Positions 34,409-44,655 of a stretch of 64,000 nucleotides of DNA are shown here, in pieces (within the stretch, counting starts at the first letter, position 1; each line of letters begins with the position of its first letter). A program made the translations under genes and the position numbers. Source of the DNA: G963668605 sp963668605 (lineage in GTDB: Bacteria > Acidobacteriota > Terriglobia > Bryobacterales > Bryobacteraceae); assembly GCA_963668605.1 (NCBI GenBank), contig OY764903.1, positions 2,542,001 to 2,606,000 on the forward strand, in the 5' to 3' direction. Below the pieces are notes generated by a model, which was not told where the DNA came from, did not search any database, and was given only the letters and a program-made list of their open reading frames with translations.

Positions 34409-35028
34409 GATTGTGATACCGGGTCAGGCGCATTCAAAAGCGCCGCTTTCAGAAATGCTCGCAGCTTCACGTGGTCCTTGCGTCCGGGTTCGGCTTCGAG
34501 CCTCGAAGAAGCATCCACACCCCACGGCCGCGCTTCGCGAATCGCATCGGCGACATTGGAAGCATCGAGGCCGCCGGCAAGCACGATCTTCCGCTGCGCG
34601 TTCCTCACGATCCGCCACGGAAACGTGCGGCCCGTACCGCCGTATTCGCCGACTGCGGCGGCGTCGAGCAGGAAAGCCTCCACGTCATAGCCATCGAAGG
34701 ACCGTTCTTCAAGCTCCGCGCCCACGCGCAGCGCCTTCCACACGCGCACGCCTCGCGGCACATCGGCAGGCATTTCGTCGCCGTGCAGTTGTGCAATATC
34801 GAGGCCGCACGCTTTCATAATTCCGCGTACCGTCTCCGGCAACTCATTCACAAAGACTCCGGCCTTCCACACCGCCGCAGGCAGCCTCGAGATAATCGCG
34901 GCCGCAGCCAACGGGTCGACCCGTCGCGGGCTGCGTTCGTAGAACACAAAGCCTAACGCCGCAGCGCCCTCTTCCACGGCGACGTGCGCGTCTTCGTAAT
35001 TCGTGATGCCGCAGATCTTGACCATCAT
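34405..35028 (-). CDS. trpF: Phosphoribosylanthranilate isomerase
   Basis: A 207-residue (beta/alpha)8 enzyme of tryptophan biosynthesis. It opens MMVKICGITNYEDA with the catalytic Cys6, has FYERSPRRV, and ends with the phosphate-binding ILAGGLDASNVADAI. The catalytic Asp lies in YDVEAFLLDAA. It is free-standing rather than fused to TrpC as in E. coli. It overlaps trpC and trpB by 4 bp each. Confidence 0.92.
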   Translation of the reverse strand: MMVKICGITNYEDAHVAVEEGAAALGFVFYERSPRRVDPLAAAAIISRLPAAVWKAGVFVNELPETVRGIMKACGLDIAQLHGDEMPADVPRGVRVWKALRVGAELEERSFDGYDVEAFLLDAAAVGEYGGTGRTFPWRIVRNAQRKIVLAGGLDASNVADAIREARPWGVDASSRLEAEPGRKDHVKLRAFLKAALLNAPDPVSQS

Positions 35029-35810
35029 GCGCGCAACTCCCGCACAGCGGCGGCCGGATCGGGCGCGGTCATAAATCGCTCTCCGACGAGAAACGCATCG
35101 TAGCCCGCCGCACGCAACCTGTGCACATCTACCGCGCTGTGGATTCCGCTCTCAGCAACGCGCACACAGGAGCCCGGGATGCGTTCCGACAGATCAAGTG
35201 AAAGCTGAAGGTTCAACTCGAAAGTGTGCAGATTACGGTTGTTCACGCCGATAATGACAGCCCCGGAATCTATCGCCGACTGCAACTCCGCGGCATCGTG
35301 CACCTCGACAAGCGCGGCCATTTTGTACTGAGCGGCCATCTCCCGAAAATCCCGCAGTTGCCGCGTGGACAGTATCGCGGCGATCAACAGAATTGCATCG
35401 GCGCCGTGCCTGGCGGCCTGTACGATGTGCAGCGGGTCGATCGTGAAGTCCTTGCGCAACACGGGCAGTGCGACGGCTGCGCGCGCTGCTTCGAGATCCG
35501 CGAGCGAGCCTTGGAAAAAATCGGCGTCCGTGAGCACCGACAATGCCGCCGCACCACCGGCTTCATACGCGGAAGCAATCCGAGGCGGCTGGAAATCCGC
35601 GCACAATAAGCCTTTGCTGGGCGAGGCCTTCTTGATCTCCGCGATGATCGACGGTCCCGTGCGGCGTAATGCCGCGGTAAAATCGCGCCGCGAGGCGTTC
35701 GCCGTTTCAGCGCGTACTTCCCACTGCTGCCGCCGCAGTTCGAGCCGCGGCAATTCCTCGCGTTTACAGGCGACAATTCGGGCCAGGATATCGGGAATAG
35801 AACTGGTCAT
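35025..35810 (-). CDS. trpC: Indole-3-glycerol phosphate synthase
   Basis: A 261-residue TIM-barrel enzyme that cyclises CdRP to indole-3-glycerol phosphate. Motifs seen are IIAEIKKASPSKG, VLRKDFTIDP, IIGVNNRNLHTF and RVAESGI. The start at ATG 35810 matches the usual N-terminus. It is the first gene of a seven-gene aromatic operon in this window; trpE, trpG and trpD are elsewhere. No room exists for a Trp leader peptide: only about 60 bp separate it from the divergent gene. Confidence 0.92.
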   Translation of the reverse strand: MTSSIPDILARIVACKREELPRLELRRQQWEVRAETANASRRDFTAALRRTGPSIIAEIKKASPSKGLLCADFQPPRIASAYEAGGAAALSVLTDADFFQGSLADLEAARAAVALPVLRKDFTIDPLHIVQAARHGADAILLIAAILSTRQLRDFREMAAQYKMAALVEVHDAAELQSAIDSGAVIIGVNNRNLHTFELNLQLSLDLSERIPGSCVRVAESGIHSAVDVHRLRAAGYDAFLVGERFMTAPDPAAAVRELRA

Positions 35811-35881
35811 TCGGAGATCTTTCCATCGTAACAAAAACCGGGCCGGGAACCCGCCGCGACACCGTTATAATGAATGCATCC

Positions 35882-37270
35882 ATGCACACACGAACGCTTC
35901 TTTTGGGAACGCTGCTTGCTTGCGCCGCCTGGGCGCCGTTAACCGCCGCTCCGCAAACGGAGCGGCTACAGGGTTCGGCACGCGGTGAAAAGAGCGGCTG
36001 GATCACGATCCGGCTGCAGGGTGCGCCTTCGGAGATAGGCTACCAGCACGGCTATCTGCTGGCCAAAGAGATCGACGACGCGCTCAAAGTGACCAAGCTC
36101 ACAATGACGCACGACTCGAAGAAAACATGGCAGTTCTTCCGCACGGCGAGCGAAACAATTCTTTGGCCGAAGATTGAGGACGAGTACCGTCAGGAATTGC
36201 AGGGTATCGTCGCAGGCGCGCAAGCGCGCGGCGTCAAGGCCGACATCTGGGACATCGTGACGCTCAATGCCTCCATTGAACTGGGCTATTACAACGCATG
36301 GTTCGACAAGAGCAAGAGCAGCGCCGCGCCGGACCGCTGCAGCGCGTTTGTCGCAACGGGCAGCTACACACGCGACGGCAAGATCGTGATCGCACATAAC
36401 AATTGGTCGGGTTACATAGAAGGCGCGCGCTGGAACATCATTTTCGACATTCGCCCCGCTCGCGGCCACCGCATCCTGATGGACGGCTTCCCCGGCTTCA
36501 TCCATAGCGGCGACGATTTCGGTGTAAACTCCGCTGGCATTGTCATCACTGAAACTACCATCGGCGGTTTTCGCGGCTTCGATCCGGGCGGGATCGCTGA
36601 GTTCGTGCGCGCCCGCAAGGCCATGCAGTACTCAAGCTCCATCGACGATTTCGACCGAATCATGCGCGCGGGCAATAACGGCGGCTACGCCAACACCTGG
36701 CTGGTCGCTGACACGAACACCAACGAGATCGCGCGGTTGGAACTCGGCTTGAAACACGTTACGCTCGATCGCACACGGGACGGCTACTTCGTCGGCGCCA
36801 ATTTCCCGATCAACGAAAAACTGACCGCCGAGGAAACCACCTTTTCGCCGCAGGATGCCGGCAACAGCGGCAACACGCGCCGCAAGCGTTGGGAGCAATT
36901 GATGGTCGAGTACAAAGGGAAGATCGATGTCGCGGCCGGGAAAAAATTTCTAGCCGACCACTTCGACGCCTACGCCGGCATCGTCGAGCCCAACGAGCGC
37001 ACACTGTGCGGACACAACGACCTTTCGCCGAGAGGATTGGAGCCGTGGGTTGGCAAGTTCGGTCCGGCCGGCGCCGTACAGTCCAAAATCACCTCAGCGG
37101 ACATGGCGCGGCAAATGACGCTCGAAGCCGCACTGGGACACTCCTGCGGCATCTCGTTCAAGGCTTCGAAGCTGCTCAAGGAGCATCCGGAATACCGCTG
37201 GCAGAAGGGACTGCTGCGCGATCTGGACTCCCACCCGTGGGCGCTCTTTACTACGGAAGGCGCAAAGTAG
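35882..37270 (+). CDS. Secreted C45-family peptidase / phospholipase B-like N-terminal-nucleophile hydrolase
   Basis: A 462-residue exported protein (leader about 1-23) of the Ntn-hydrolase superfamily that includes acyl-CoA:6-APA acyltransferase and plant/animal phospholipase B-like proteins. The likely autoproteolysis site and nucleophile is Cys153 in APDRCSAFVATG, followed by IVIAHNNW, and later DGFPGFIHSGDDFGVNSAG. Substrate is unknown. I use the second ATG (35882), because the first ATG (35870) overlaps a TATAAT that could be a -10 element. It overlaps the convergent DUF58 gene by 20 bp. Confidence 0.75.
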   Translation: MHTRTLLLGTLLACAAWAPLTAAPQTERLQGSARGEKSGWITIRLQGAPSEIGYQHGYLLAKEIDDALKVTKLTMTHDSKKTWQFFRTASETILWPKIEDEYRQELQGIVAGAQARGVKADIWDIVTLNASIELGYYNAWFDKSKSSAAPDRCSAFVATGSYTRDGKIVIAHNNWSGYIEGARWNIIFDIRPARGHRILMDGFPGFIHSGDDFGVNSAGIVITETTIGGFRGFDPGGIAEFVRARKAMQYSSSIDDFDRIMRAGNNGGYANTWLVADTNTNEIARLELGLKHVTLDRTRDGYFVGANFPINEKLTAEETTFSPQDAGNSGNTRRKRWEQLMVEYKGKIDVAAGKKFLADHFDAYAGIVEPNERTLCGHNDLSPRGLEPWVGKFGPAGAVQSKITSADMARQMTLEAALGHSCGISFKASKLLKEHPEYRWQKGLLRDLDSHPWALFTTEGAK

Positions 37271-38345
37271 GCGCAGAGGCGCCATCGAACGCGCCAAGGT
37301 CGAGCATGTGAGCGCCCCGCCATCCCGCTTCCTCAACTCTGCTTGGCGATGCCGTCACGACGAGCCGAAAACTTGTTTCATTTTGGGGCTCCAGCGGCGC
37401 GCATCCGGGTCGAGGCGAAACCAGCGCAAGGTACTTCAGGATCAAATGCAGGTCGCACTCCTCCGGCAACCTCTGGTCGAAGTCCTGCGTACGAAAGTGT
37501 ATGCGCGCGCCGCGTTCGGCGATACGCCAGGCCAGAAACGCACAGCACTCCACCGCCTTCTCGAACCAATCATGCTGCCATTCTGTGACGTTTAGGTCGA
37601 AGAACACCTCAATCAGATGCTCCTCTTCACGCGCGAACTCGCGTACCTGCAATTCACCCGTATGCGCGCTGGCGCGCCAGTCGACGTGGCGCGCGCTCTC
37701 AAAAGGTTCATAGGGCCGGATGCGGTAAAAGTCATTGCCGCGCCCGCGGTAGTGCCGCGCCATCTCACCTGCCAGCGCAGTGAGCAGTTCCTCGAAGCCG
37801 GGTTGCGGATCGAGACAAGGGTAGACGAGCGTTTCGCCGCTCAGCGTCACATCGATGCGGCGCATGGTGAAGCCGAACGGGAAGCGTGTGGAAAACTGAA
37901 AGTTGCTGTCCTTCTGAATTCCGCGGCGGTTGAAGAACACTTCCACCGTCTCTTCCACTGCGGAAGCGCTCGGCACACAAGGGAAATATACCGCCGACCC
38001 GAAACCTGCTTCGGGCGAACCGGCCAGATGAATCGAGAACGAGGGCATCCAGCGCTTTTGGTTGCGCACGCGGATGCGGCCGTTGATCGTGCGCCGCGCC
38101 GAAACGTGATCGGGAAGCACAAAGTCAACTTCGAGTCCCGCAAGCGAGAGACGGTTGACGAAGCCTGAGACCAGCAGCGTGGAGAGCATCGCGGCCAGCA
38201 GTAGAAACAGCAGATTGTTGGCTGAGATGAAGGCAGCCGCGCCCACCAGTGCGACAACAAAACTGAAGACCACGCCCGAGAGTGTGATCCGCTGCCGCAG
38301 GCTGCGTTCGATCCACGGTTTGACGCGATTCCAGAGGCGTTTCAT
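37251..38345 (-). CDS. DUF58 domain protein (membrane-anchored, MoxR-associated type)
   Basis: A 364-residue protein with two N-terminal transmembrane helices (about 20-65), a beta-rich middle, and the DUF58 core, including RPYEPFESARHVDWRASAHT and LQVREFAREEEHLIEVFFDL. DUF58 proteins usually sit beside a MoxR AAA ATPase and a von Willebrand factor A/transglutaminase protein. None of these is next to it here, so the partners must lie elsewhere. The ATG at 38345 is used; an ATG 8 codons upstream is possible. Its 3' end overlaps the C45 hydrolase gene by 20 bp. Confidence 0.8.
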   Translation of the reverse strand: MKRLWNRVKPWIERSLRQRITLSGVVFSFVVALVGAAAFISANNLLFLLLAAMLSTLLVSGFVNRLSLAGLEVDFVLPDHVSARRTINGRIRVRNQKRWMPSFSIHLAGSPEAGFGSAVYFPCVPSASAVEETVEVFFNRRGIQKDSNFQFSTRFPFGFTMRRIDVTLSGETLVYPCLDPQPGFEELLTALAGEMARHYRGRGNDFYRIRPYEPFESARHVDWRASAHTGELQVREFAREEEHLIEVFFDLNVTEWQHDWFEKAVECCAFLAWRIAERGARIHFRTQDFDQRLPEECDLHLILKYLALVSPRPGCAPLEPQNETSFRLVVTASPSRVEEAGWRGAHMLDLGAFDGASAPTLRLP

Positions 38346-38403
38346 GGGCGATCGGGTTGCTGTTCCCATTCTCGCCCATACCGGACGCTGCGCGCCGCCC
38401 GTT

Positions 38404-41400
38404 TCAAAACATGTACTTCAGCCCTGCCTGAATGCGGCGTGCGTCGCGAGCTGCCGTGTACTGCCCGAAACGACCGTTGATGTTGTTGCCTTGCGTATCG
38501 AAGCGCGCGGTTGTGTCGACAGCGCTGAACTGCGTATGGTTGAACGCGTTGTACATCTCCAGTCGGAATTGAACGCGGTGCTTTCCGTCCTCCGTCAGAA
38601 ACGTGTTCTTGAAGATGGAGATATCGAAATTGTTAATGCCCGGCCCGCGAATCGGATCCTTCGACGCGTTGCCGATGCCGAAATCCGCTTTCAAGGGCGC
38701 CGAGACAACCTCGGTGCGAAAATGGCGCTCGATGCTGCGTTCACTTTTGGGCAGGTTCGGATTGCCGCTCAGAACTACACGAGTATCGACGCCCGCGACC
38801 CCGGATGTCCCGGTCACATCGGTGTTCTGCACAAACGAATAGCTCAAGCCCAACGGCGCGCCGCTCAGGAATCGCGTCACCCCGGAGGCCTCCCATCCGT
38901 CGAGCGCTTTCCGCGAAAATGCATTATTCCAGCGGCGACTGAAGCGCGGCAAGCGATATATGTAGCTCAGTGAGAAATTATGCGTGCGGTCGAAACCGGC
39001 CTTGCCGTAATTCCTCATCCGGTAGTCCAGGAACGGATTGACGTAGGACGCGTTCGCATCGACAAGATCCATCGCCTTGGACCACGTCCACGACGAGCCG
39101 AACGTAAATGAACGGCTGAAGCGGCGGTTCACTCGCGTCTGCATCGAGTGGTAATTCGATGAACTCGCGAACTCGATGTAACCGATGTTGCCATAGCCGC
39201 GAATCGGCCGCAAGAAGTTCGCCGGCAGCGGAATATCGGGCGCGCTCGGATCGTAGGCGTTGCCCTGGAAGTTGGTCCCGTACGGGAAGGCGTTCAACTG
39301 CCGGCGCTGCAACAGGTGCCGCCCCACGTTCCCGACATAGGCGACGTCGAGCGAAGTCTTGAAGCCGACGTCGCGCTGCACACCGAAGCTCCAGTTATAC
39401 GATGTGGGCGACTTATATTTCGTCTGAATGCTGAGCACGTCTGCCGGACTTTGCGTGAGCGTAGTCGACAGCAGCGAGCGGATCGTGGTGTTGTACGCTG
39501 CATAAGTGTTAATCAACGGCGGTTGCTCCGTCATCACCAGAATCTGGTCGTCGCCGAAGCGATCGGGATAGATTCCAAATCCTCCGCGGATCGCCGTCTT
39601 GCCATTTCCGTACGGATCCCACGCGAATCCGATACGCGGCGCAACGTGAATGTTGGGCGTCTGCAAAATGCGCTCGTCGCGAACGCGCATCCCGTTGTAC
39701 TTATCTCCGGAACCAGGCACGAACGTACCGATCAGGGCCTCCGAAACAAACTCCTTCGTCACTGAGTTGAAGCCGACCCGCGCCGACGTTGGCGTGGCAC
39801 GGTACGGCAGGATCAGGAGCGGAGCATTCTCCGGCCGGTAGTCTTCCAGCGCGAAATACGCCAATTGCTGCCCGGCGACCCAATTCGGCACGATCTTATA
39901 GAAACGCACGCCCACATCGAAAGTCAGTCGCCGATTCACGCGCCAATTATCCTGCGCAAACCACTCGATATTGCGGAATCGCGAATAGGCACTCGGATGC
40001 GCGTCATCTTCCGTGTAGCTGGTGATCGATCCGAGCACAGCGTTGGAGAACGCGTAGTTCGTATCAAAATTCGCGTTCGCACTGCGGTTGAAGCTGATCG
40101 TTCCGTTGAACTCCGAGGCGCGCGAGGCATCGCGTCGCGTGCGCTCCAGGTGGAAACCAATCTTGAGCGTGTGCGTGCCCCAGACCTTCGAGAGATTGTC
40201 GGAGACATTCCACGTCGTGTTTCGGCCACGAAACGGAAAACGCGCTTCAATGCTGAATTGCGGCGCATTCGTGACTCCGCCAAAGGTCGCGTCCGGGATC
40301 AGGTTGTAGGGGTTGATCTCCGGATGCACCTGCGCGAAATTCACGCCCATTTTGGTCCTGTCATTGCGATTGAGCGTCTCCTGGTTGAGTGGCATGACCT
40401 CTTGCGCCGCATGATTCATCCCGACGGTGAACTCGTTCACAACGCTCGGGCTCAACGTGCGGATCACTGTGGCCACAACGCCACGCGAGCGGATCGAGTA
40501 GTCAATGCCCAGTTGCGGCCAGATGTTGCTCGCCAGGTTGAAGTTGAAGTCGCCGCGAAACGCCTCGACGTCATGAATTCCACGCAGATAAAATATCGTT
40601 TTCGGATCAAGATTGAAATCCAGACGCACCACGTCGTCCCGCCGCGGATGTTCAATCGGGCGTTGAAAGACGGTGTTGTACGTCCGCAACGGATCGACGT
40701 AGTTCGGCATCGGGAAAAGTTTCAAGAGTCCCTGGCCCGCCGGATCTATACGATCCTTCGGAATGATGTTCCCCGGAAATGGCTTTTTGCCGTTCAGTGG
40801 ATCATTGACAGCGATCAACTTGCCGTTTAAGTCGACAGTTTGCGAGAAATCGCCGTCGCGCTGGAGTGCGGTCGGCATAGTCAGATTGCCAACCCTGCTC
40901 GGCGTACGCCGCGGAGTCCACTCCTCGCTCCAGAAGAAGAACATACGGTCCTTCCATCTACGGCCCGGCGCAAGAATCGGCCCGCCCACATTGAAGCCCG
41001 GCGACATAAAACGGTAGGGCGCTCGCGCGAGTCCATCGCGGTTGTAGAAAAACCCGTTGGCGTTGAGTGCCTCGTTACGCAAAAAGAAAAATCCGCCGCC
41101 GTGCCACTGCTTCGTACCGCTCTTGATAACAACGTTAATCGCGCCGCCAGATGAACGTCCGTACTCGGCCTGATAGTTGGAGAGCAGCACCTTCACCTCG
41201 CCAATCGCATCCATGCCAGGCGCGAGATAGGGACCGCTGCCGGAGCCTGTGTCGCGGTTCGACACGCCGTCCAGCGTAAGGTTGGTACTGCCTTCGCGAT
41301 TGCCATTGACCGTGACGCCGACGAGATTATTCCACCCCGGCGCTTCGCGGCTGGCCGTATCCACCACGCCTGGCAGCAACGACAGCAGTTCCATGTAGTC

Positions 41401-41862
41401 GCGGCCTTTCAGTCCGAGTTCGGAGATCTCTTCCGAAGAGATCAGACCGCTGCGCTCAGCGCTCTGACTCTGGATGCGTGGAGCTTCGGCGGTCACCTGA
41501 ACCGTCTGCGTCAATTCGCCGAGTTCCAGCCGCGACGGTCGCAGCACGACACGCTCAGTCGCGGTGAGATTGATTTCCATCTGTTGAAATTTCTTAAACC
41601 CGGGCATCACGATCGAGAGATTGTAGTCGCCCGGAAGTAGATCGGTGATTACGAATGTGCCATCGTTGCGCGTCGTCGTCTCGCGCGTCTGCCCCGTACC
41701 GTTGTTCACCAACGATACTTGGGCGCCGGACACCACCGCGCCTTCAGAGTCCTGGACGCTTCCGGAAATCTGACCCGTCAAGCCCTGTGCCAGTACGGCG
41801 GCCGGCAAAACTACAAGAAGCAATGACAACCCAACGAACAGTTTGCACTCTGCACGCATCAT
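38404..41862 (-). CDS. TonB-dependent receptor with N-terminal carboxypeptidase-regulatory (Oar-like) domain
   Basis: A 1152-residue outer-membrane protein. After a signal peptide (about 1-24) comes a carboxypeptidase-regulatory-like domain (GQISGSVQDSEGAVVSGAQV ... GDYNLSIVMPGF), then a plug domain (about 130-235) and a long beta-barrel. The C-terminal GLKYMF ends in Phe, as needed for barrel insertion. The Oar-like group is greatly expanded in Acidobacteria and takes up unknown large ligands. No SusD partner is adjacent. ATG 41862 is preceded by AGGAG about 10 nt upstream; the next codon (41859) is also ATG. Confidence 0.88.
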   Translation of the reverse strand: MMRAECKLFVGLSLLLVVLPAAVLAQGLTGQISGSVQDSEGAVVSGAQVSLVNNGTGQTRETTTRNDGTFVITDLLPGDYNLSIVMPGFKKFQQMEINLTATERVVLRPSRLELGELTQTVQVTAEAPRIQSQSAERSGLISSEEISELGLKGRDYMELLSLLPGVVDTASREAPGWNNLVGVTVNGNREGSTNLTLDGVSNRDTGSGSGPYLAPGMDAIGEVKVLLSNYQAEYGRSSGGAINVVIKSGTKQWHGGGFFFLRNEALNANGFFYNRDGLARAPYRFMSPGFNVGGPILAPGRRWKDRMFFFWSEEWTPRRTPSRVGNLTMPTALQRDGDFSQTVDLNGKLIAVNDPLNGKKPFPGNIIPKDRIDPAGQGLLKLFPMPNYVDPLRTYNTVFQRPIEHPRRDDVVRLDFNLDPKTIFYLRGIHDVEAFRGDFNFNLASNIWPQLGIDYSIRSRGVVATVIRTLSPSVVNEFTVGMNHAAQEVMPLNQETLNRNDRTKMGVNFAQVHPEINPYNLIPDATFGGVTNAPQFSIEARFPFRGRNTTWNVSDNLSKVWGTHTLKIGFHLERTRRDASRASEFNGTISFNRSANANFDTNYAFSNAVLGSITSYTEDDAHPSAYSRFRNIEWFAQDNWRVNRRLTFDVGVRFYKIVPNWVAGQQLAYFALEDYRPENAPLLILPYRATPTSARVGFNSVTKEFVSEALIGTFVPGSGDKYNGMRVRDERILQTPNIHVAPRIGFAWDPYGNGKTAIRGGFGIYPDRFGDDQILVMTEQPPLINTYAAYNTTIRSLLSTTLTQSPADVLSIQTKYKSPTSYNWSFGVQRDVGFKTSLDVAYVGNVGRHLLQRRQLNAFPYGTNFQGNAYDPSAPDIPLPANFLRPIRGYGNIGYIEFASSSNYHSMQTRVNRRFSRSFTFGSSWTWSKAMDLVDANASYVNPFLDYRMRNYGKAGFDRTHNFSLSYIYRLPRFSRRWNNAFSRKALDGWEASGVTRFLSGAPLGLSYSFVQNTDVTGTSGVAGVDTRVVLSGNPNLPKSERSIERHFRTEVVSAPLKADFGIGNASKDPIRGPGINNFDISIFKNTFLTEDGKHRVQFRLEMYNAFNHTQFSAVDTTARFDTQGNNINGRFGQYTAARDARRIQAGLKYMF

Positions 41863-41955
41863 CGGATACTTCGCTCCTGTTGAAATTCCTGCCGGGAGCG
41901 TCGAACGCAACGTCCTGGCTGGAGGGCAGTATATCCAATTCTGATGGTACGGGGG

Positions 41956-44655
41956 CTAGCCTTGCAGCAGCGATTCGTAAAGGCGCTTCTGCTCTTCGGC
42001 GATGCGCACCCAGTCGTATTTCGATTCGGCTGTGCGGCGTGCCTGCTCTTCGATTGCCGTGCGCTTACCGGGATCTTCAAAGAGAGCAGCAATGGCCTCC
42101 GCCATCTCAGCAGCCGTCTCCGTCACGATCACGTCACGGCCCGCTTCGAGATCAAGTCCATTTACCCCGGCGGGCGTCGACACGATCGCCTTGTTCATCG
42201 CCATCGCTTCCATGATTTTGATGTTGGTGCCAGCCGAGGCGAGCAGCGGCGCGATCACGATGGCAGCGCGTTCGTAGGCGGGCCGCACGTCGACAACGAA
42301 CTCCTCCACCTCGACGCCGGGTACGTTCAGATCCACGAAGGCCGTATCGCGATAGCGCTCGAGATAAAACTGCGGACGGCGTCCGGCGATGATGTGCAGC
42401 GTGGGCGAATACTTCTGAAGCTTCGGCCACACACCTTCCAGAAAAAAGCGCACGGCCATCAGATTCGGAAGATGCTGAAAGGCGCCAATGAACAGAATGC
42501 GATTGCACTCGGCTTCGCGTCCGGAATGACGAAACCGTTCGAGATCGACGCCGTTCAAGAGCGTGACAGCGCGGGCGCCGCTCACCATGGCGCGATCCTT
42601 CTCCGACATGGTCACGACGCAATCCACCTTGCGCCATGCTTCTCTTTCGAAACGCTCCCAGCGCGGCAGTTCACGCCGCGTCTCCCATTCCCCGCCCTGC
42701 GTGAGCAGTTGCCGGTAGAGATCGAACGTCACGTCGTGCTCCACCATAATCGTCTTCGCCGGAGCGCAATCCGCCGCGTACTGCGCCATCTGCGTAAACT
42801 CGAGTTGCGCCACAACCGGCTTCCACTTGCGTACGGTCTGTTGCAGCGCACCGTGAAACGCGGGCGCATCGAATTCCTCCACAACGTGGGGCCGCACCGT
42901 CGAAGGGATCAGATGGGTGCCGCGCCGGCGCACCAGCACGATTTCGTTGCAGATCTCGAGCAGTTCCGCAGGCGGCGTGGCCAGTTCGTCGACAAAGCAG
43001 ACCAGCACCTGATCGAAGTCGCGAGCCGCGCCGCGCATCAGGTTGAACATGCGCACCGCGCCGCCATGTGAAAGCGGAAACGGAACGTACGGACTTGCCA
43101 CGAGCACAGTGGGGCGTCCGCTGCGAGGCTTTCCTGGGAAAACGGCGATGGCGCCGCTGCCCAATCCGAGGATCAACTCCTCCGGATACGGGTTCGCCAA
43201 CGGACGTTCGAGCCACTTCGGCGCGCGTGCGGAAAAACCCAGTGCAGCGGCCGCCGTAAACGAAGGGAAGTGGCCGGAGCCTTTCAGATTCAGCCTCCAC
43301 ACCGCTAGCCGCCAAAGCTTGCGAAACGTCTCCGCCGACGCTACGCTGCGCATCAGAAAGCGCAGGTAGTTCATGTCGAGCACGAGATCGAGTTCCTCGG
43401 CCGTGTAGTAGCGCGAGGTCGTGGAGCGGTGATGGTGCACAACGCGCGCCGCGGCGACATAGACAGTGGGCCAGCCGCGCAGCCAGCCTCGGTATCCGGT
43501 ATCGAGGTCCTCGACATAGGCTGGACGAAACATCTCGCCGAAGCAGCCCACGCGGCGTAGCTTGTCTTTGTCGTAGAGCGAGCAGCCGCCGCTGCCATAG
43601 AGCACATAGCTCAGATTTTCACCGGCCACCGGCTCATCGCAGCGCACCGGAAAATCGGTGCAGCGTTCCGCGAACGTGCGCGGTGGCATCACGGCCTTAC
43701 CCGTCTCTTCGCGCCGCACTCCGGGTGGGAATAGTATTTGCGCCGTCGCGCAAAACAGGTCCGGTACCTCGTCAAAAGCGGCGAGCATCGGCCGGAAAAA
43801 ACCCGGCTCAAGAACCATATCGTTATTTAGCAGACAGACGTGCGAGTAACGAGCCGCGGCGATCCCCCGATTCACGGCCGCCGCGAAAGCAAGCGGCTCT
43901 GCGTTCACCTCGACGCGGACATCCGCGAACTGTTCGGCGAGCACTGCCTGTGTTCCGTCGATGCTGCCGTTGTCGATGACGATAATCTCCGACGCGATGC
44001 CGGCCAGATCGCGCACAACGCCCGGCAATAAGCGCGTCAACAGCCCTCGTCCATTGCGTGACGGGATCACTACGCTTATGCCGCGTTCGAGCGCCGGCCC
44101 GGGAGGCGGATCGCTCTTCGCCGGCAGCAACGCTTTCACGACTCCCGTGATCCGTCCCACGTTCACGGCTACTAGATGCCGGATCGGGCGGCGGAAATGG
44201 CTCGGATGCAGACAGCGCCAGAGGAATACGAACAGATCGCCGCCGGGGTTCGCCTGGAAACGAACCCACGCCCCCAGCCTACGCTTCCAGTGGCGGAGAA
44301 TACCGAACAATGAGCTGGGTCTCAGTTCGAAATGATTGAGCTGTTCGTCGAAGAAGCGCGCTTGGAGCGGCGCAAGCAGGAAGCCCGCGGCGCGCAGTTT
44401 GAAGTGCGGAGTGCTGCGGTCCAGCAGCATGGAGCAGCGCGCGATCCGTTTCCCGTCGATCGCGGCGCGTATGCCTTGCGTGTTTTCCGAGACGCTGCGC
44501 AGGACAAAGTAAGGAATCCAGACGCCGTGCGCGGGGCGAAACTCGGAAACGACAAAAAGCGGCAGATCCGGATCGAGGGCGCGAACGCGCTCGACAAACT
44601 TTGCGTTGAGTTCTTCACCACCCGCTGCAAACGCGATCTGGATCCATGCGCTCAA
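41956..44655 (-). CDS. Fused GT2-GT4 glycosyltransferase
   Basis: An 899-residue cytoplasmic fusion. A GT2 domain (about 193-430) has the start ISVVIPSRNG, the EIIVIDNGSIDGT nucleotide pocket and the LLNNDMVLEPGFF Asp region. A GT4 domain (about 545-895) has VLVASPYVPFPLSHGG at its start and the acceptor-end motif SAGTNIKIMEAMAMNKAIVS. The first 190 residues match no domain I know. The start is a TTG (44655) that overlaps the stop of the preceding gene (TTGA), so the two are translationally coupled. Its role is probably cell-surface or exopolysaccharide assembly. No transporter or polymerase is nearby. Confidence 0.8.
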   Translation of the reverse strand: MSAWIQIAFAAGGEELNAKFVERVRALDPDLPLFVVSEFRPAHGVWIPYFVLRSVSENTQGIRAAIDGKRIARCSMLLDRSTPHFKLRAAGFLLAPLQARFFDEQLNHFELRPSSLFGILRHWKRRLGAWVRFQANPGGDLFVFLWRCLHPSHFRRPIRHLVAVNVGRITGVVKALLPAKSDPPPGPALERGISVVIPSRNGRGLLTRLLPGVVRDLAGIASEIIVIDNGSIDGTQAVLAEQFADVRVEVNAEPLAFAAAVNRGIAAARYSHVCLLNNDMVLEPGFFRPMLAAFDEVPDLFCATAQILFPPGVRREETGKAVMPPRTFAERCTDFPVRCDEPVAGENLSYVLYGSGGCSLYDKDKLRRVGCFGEMFRPAYVEDLDTGYRGWLRGWPTVYVAAARVVHHHRSTTSRYYTAEELDLVLDMNYLRFLMRSVASAETFRKLWRLAVWRLNLKGSGHFPSFTAAAALGFSARAPKWLERPLANPYPEELILGLGSGAIAVFPGKPRSGRPTVLVASPYVPFPLSHGGAVRMFNLMRGAARDFDQVLVCFVDELATPPAELLEICNEIVLVRRRGTHLIPSTVRPHVVEEFDAPAFHGALQQTVRKWKPVVAQLEFTQMAQYAADCAPAKTIMVEHDVTFDLYRQLLTQGGEWETRRELPRWERFEREAWRKVDCVVTMSEKDRAMVSGARAVTLLNGVDLERFRHSGREAECNRILFIGAFQHLPNLMAVRFFLEGVWPKLQKYSPTLHIIAGRRPQFYLERYRDTAFVDLNVPGVEVEEFVVDVRPAYERAAIVIAPLLASAGTNIKIMEAMAMNKAIVSTPAGVNGLDLEAGRDVIVTETAAEMAEAIAALFEDPGKRTAIEEQARRTAESKYDWVRIAEEQKRLYESLLQG

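Noticed and set aside
35811..35869. Trp leader peptide or attenuator before trpC
   Set aside because: The 60-bp gap is too short and holds no Trp-codon run or terminator.
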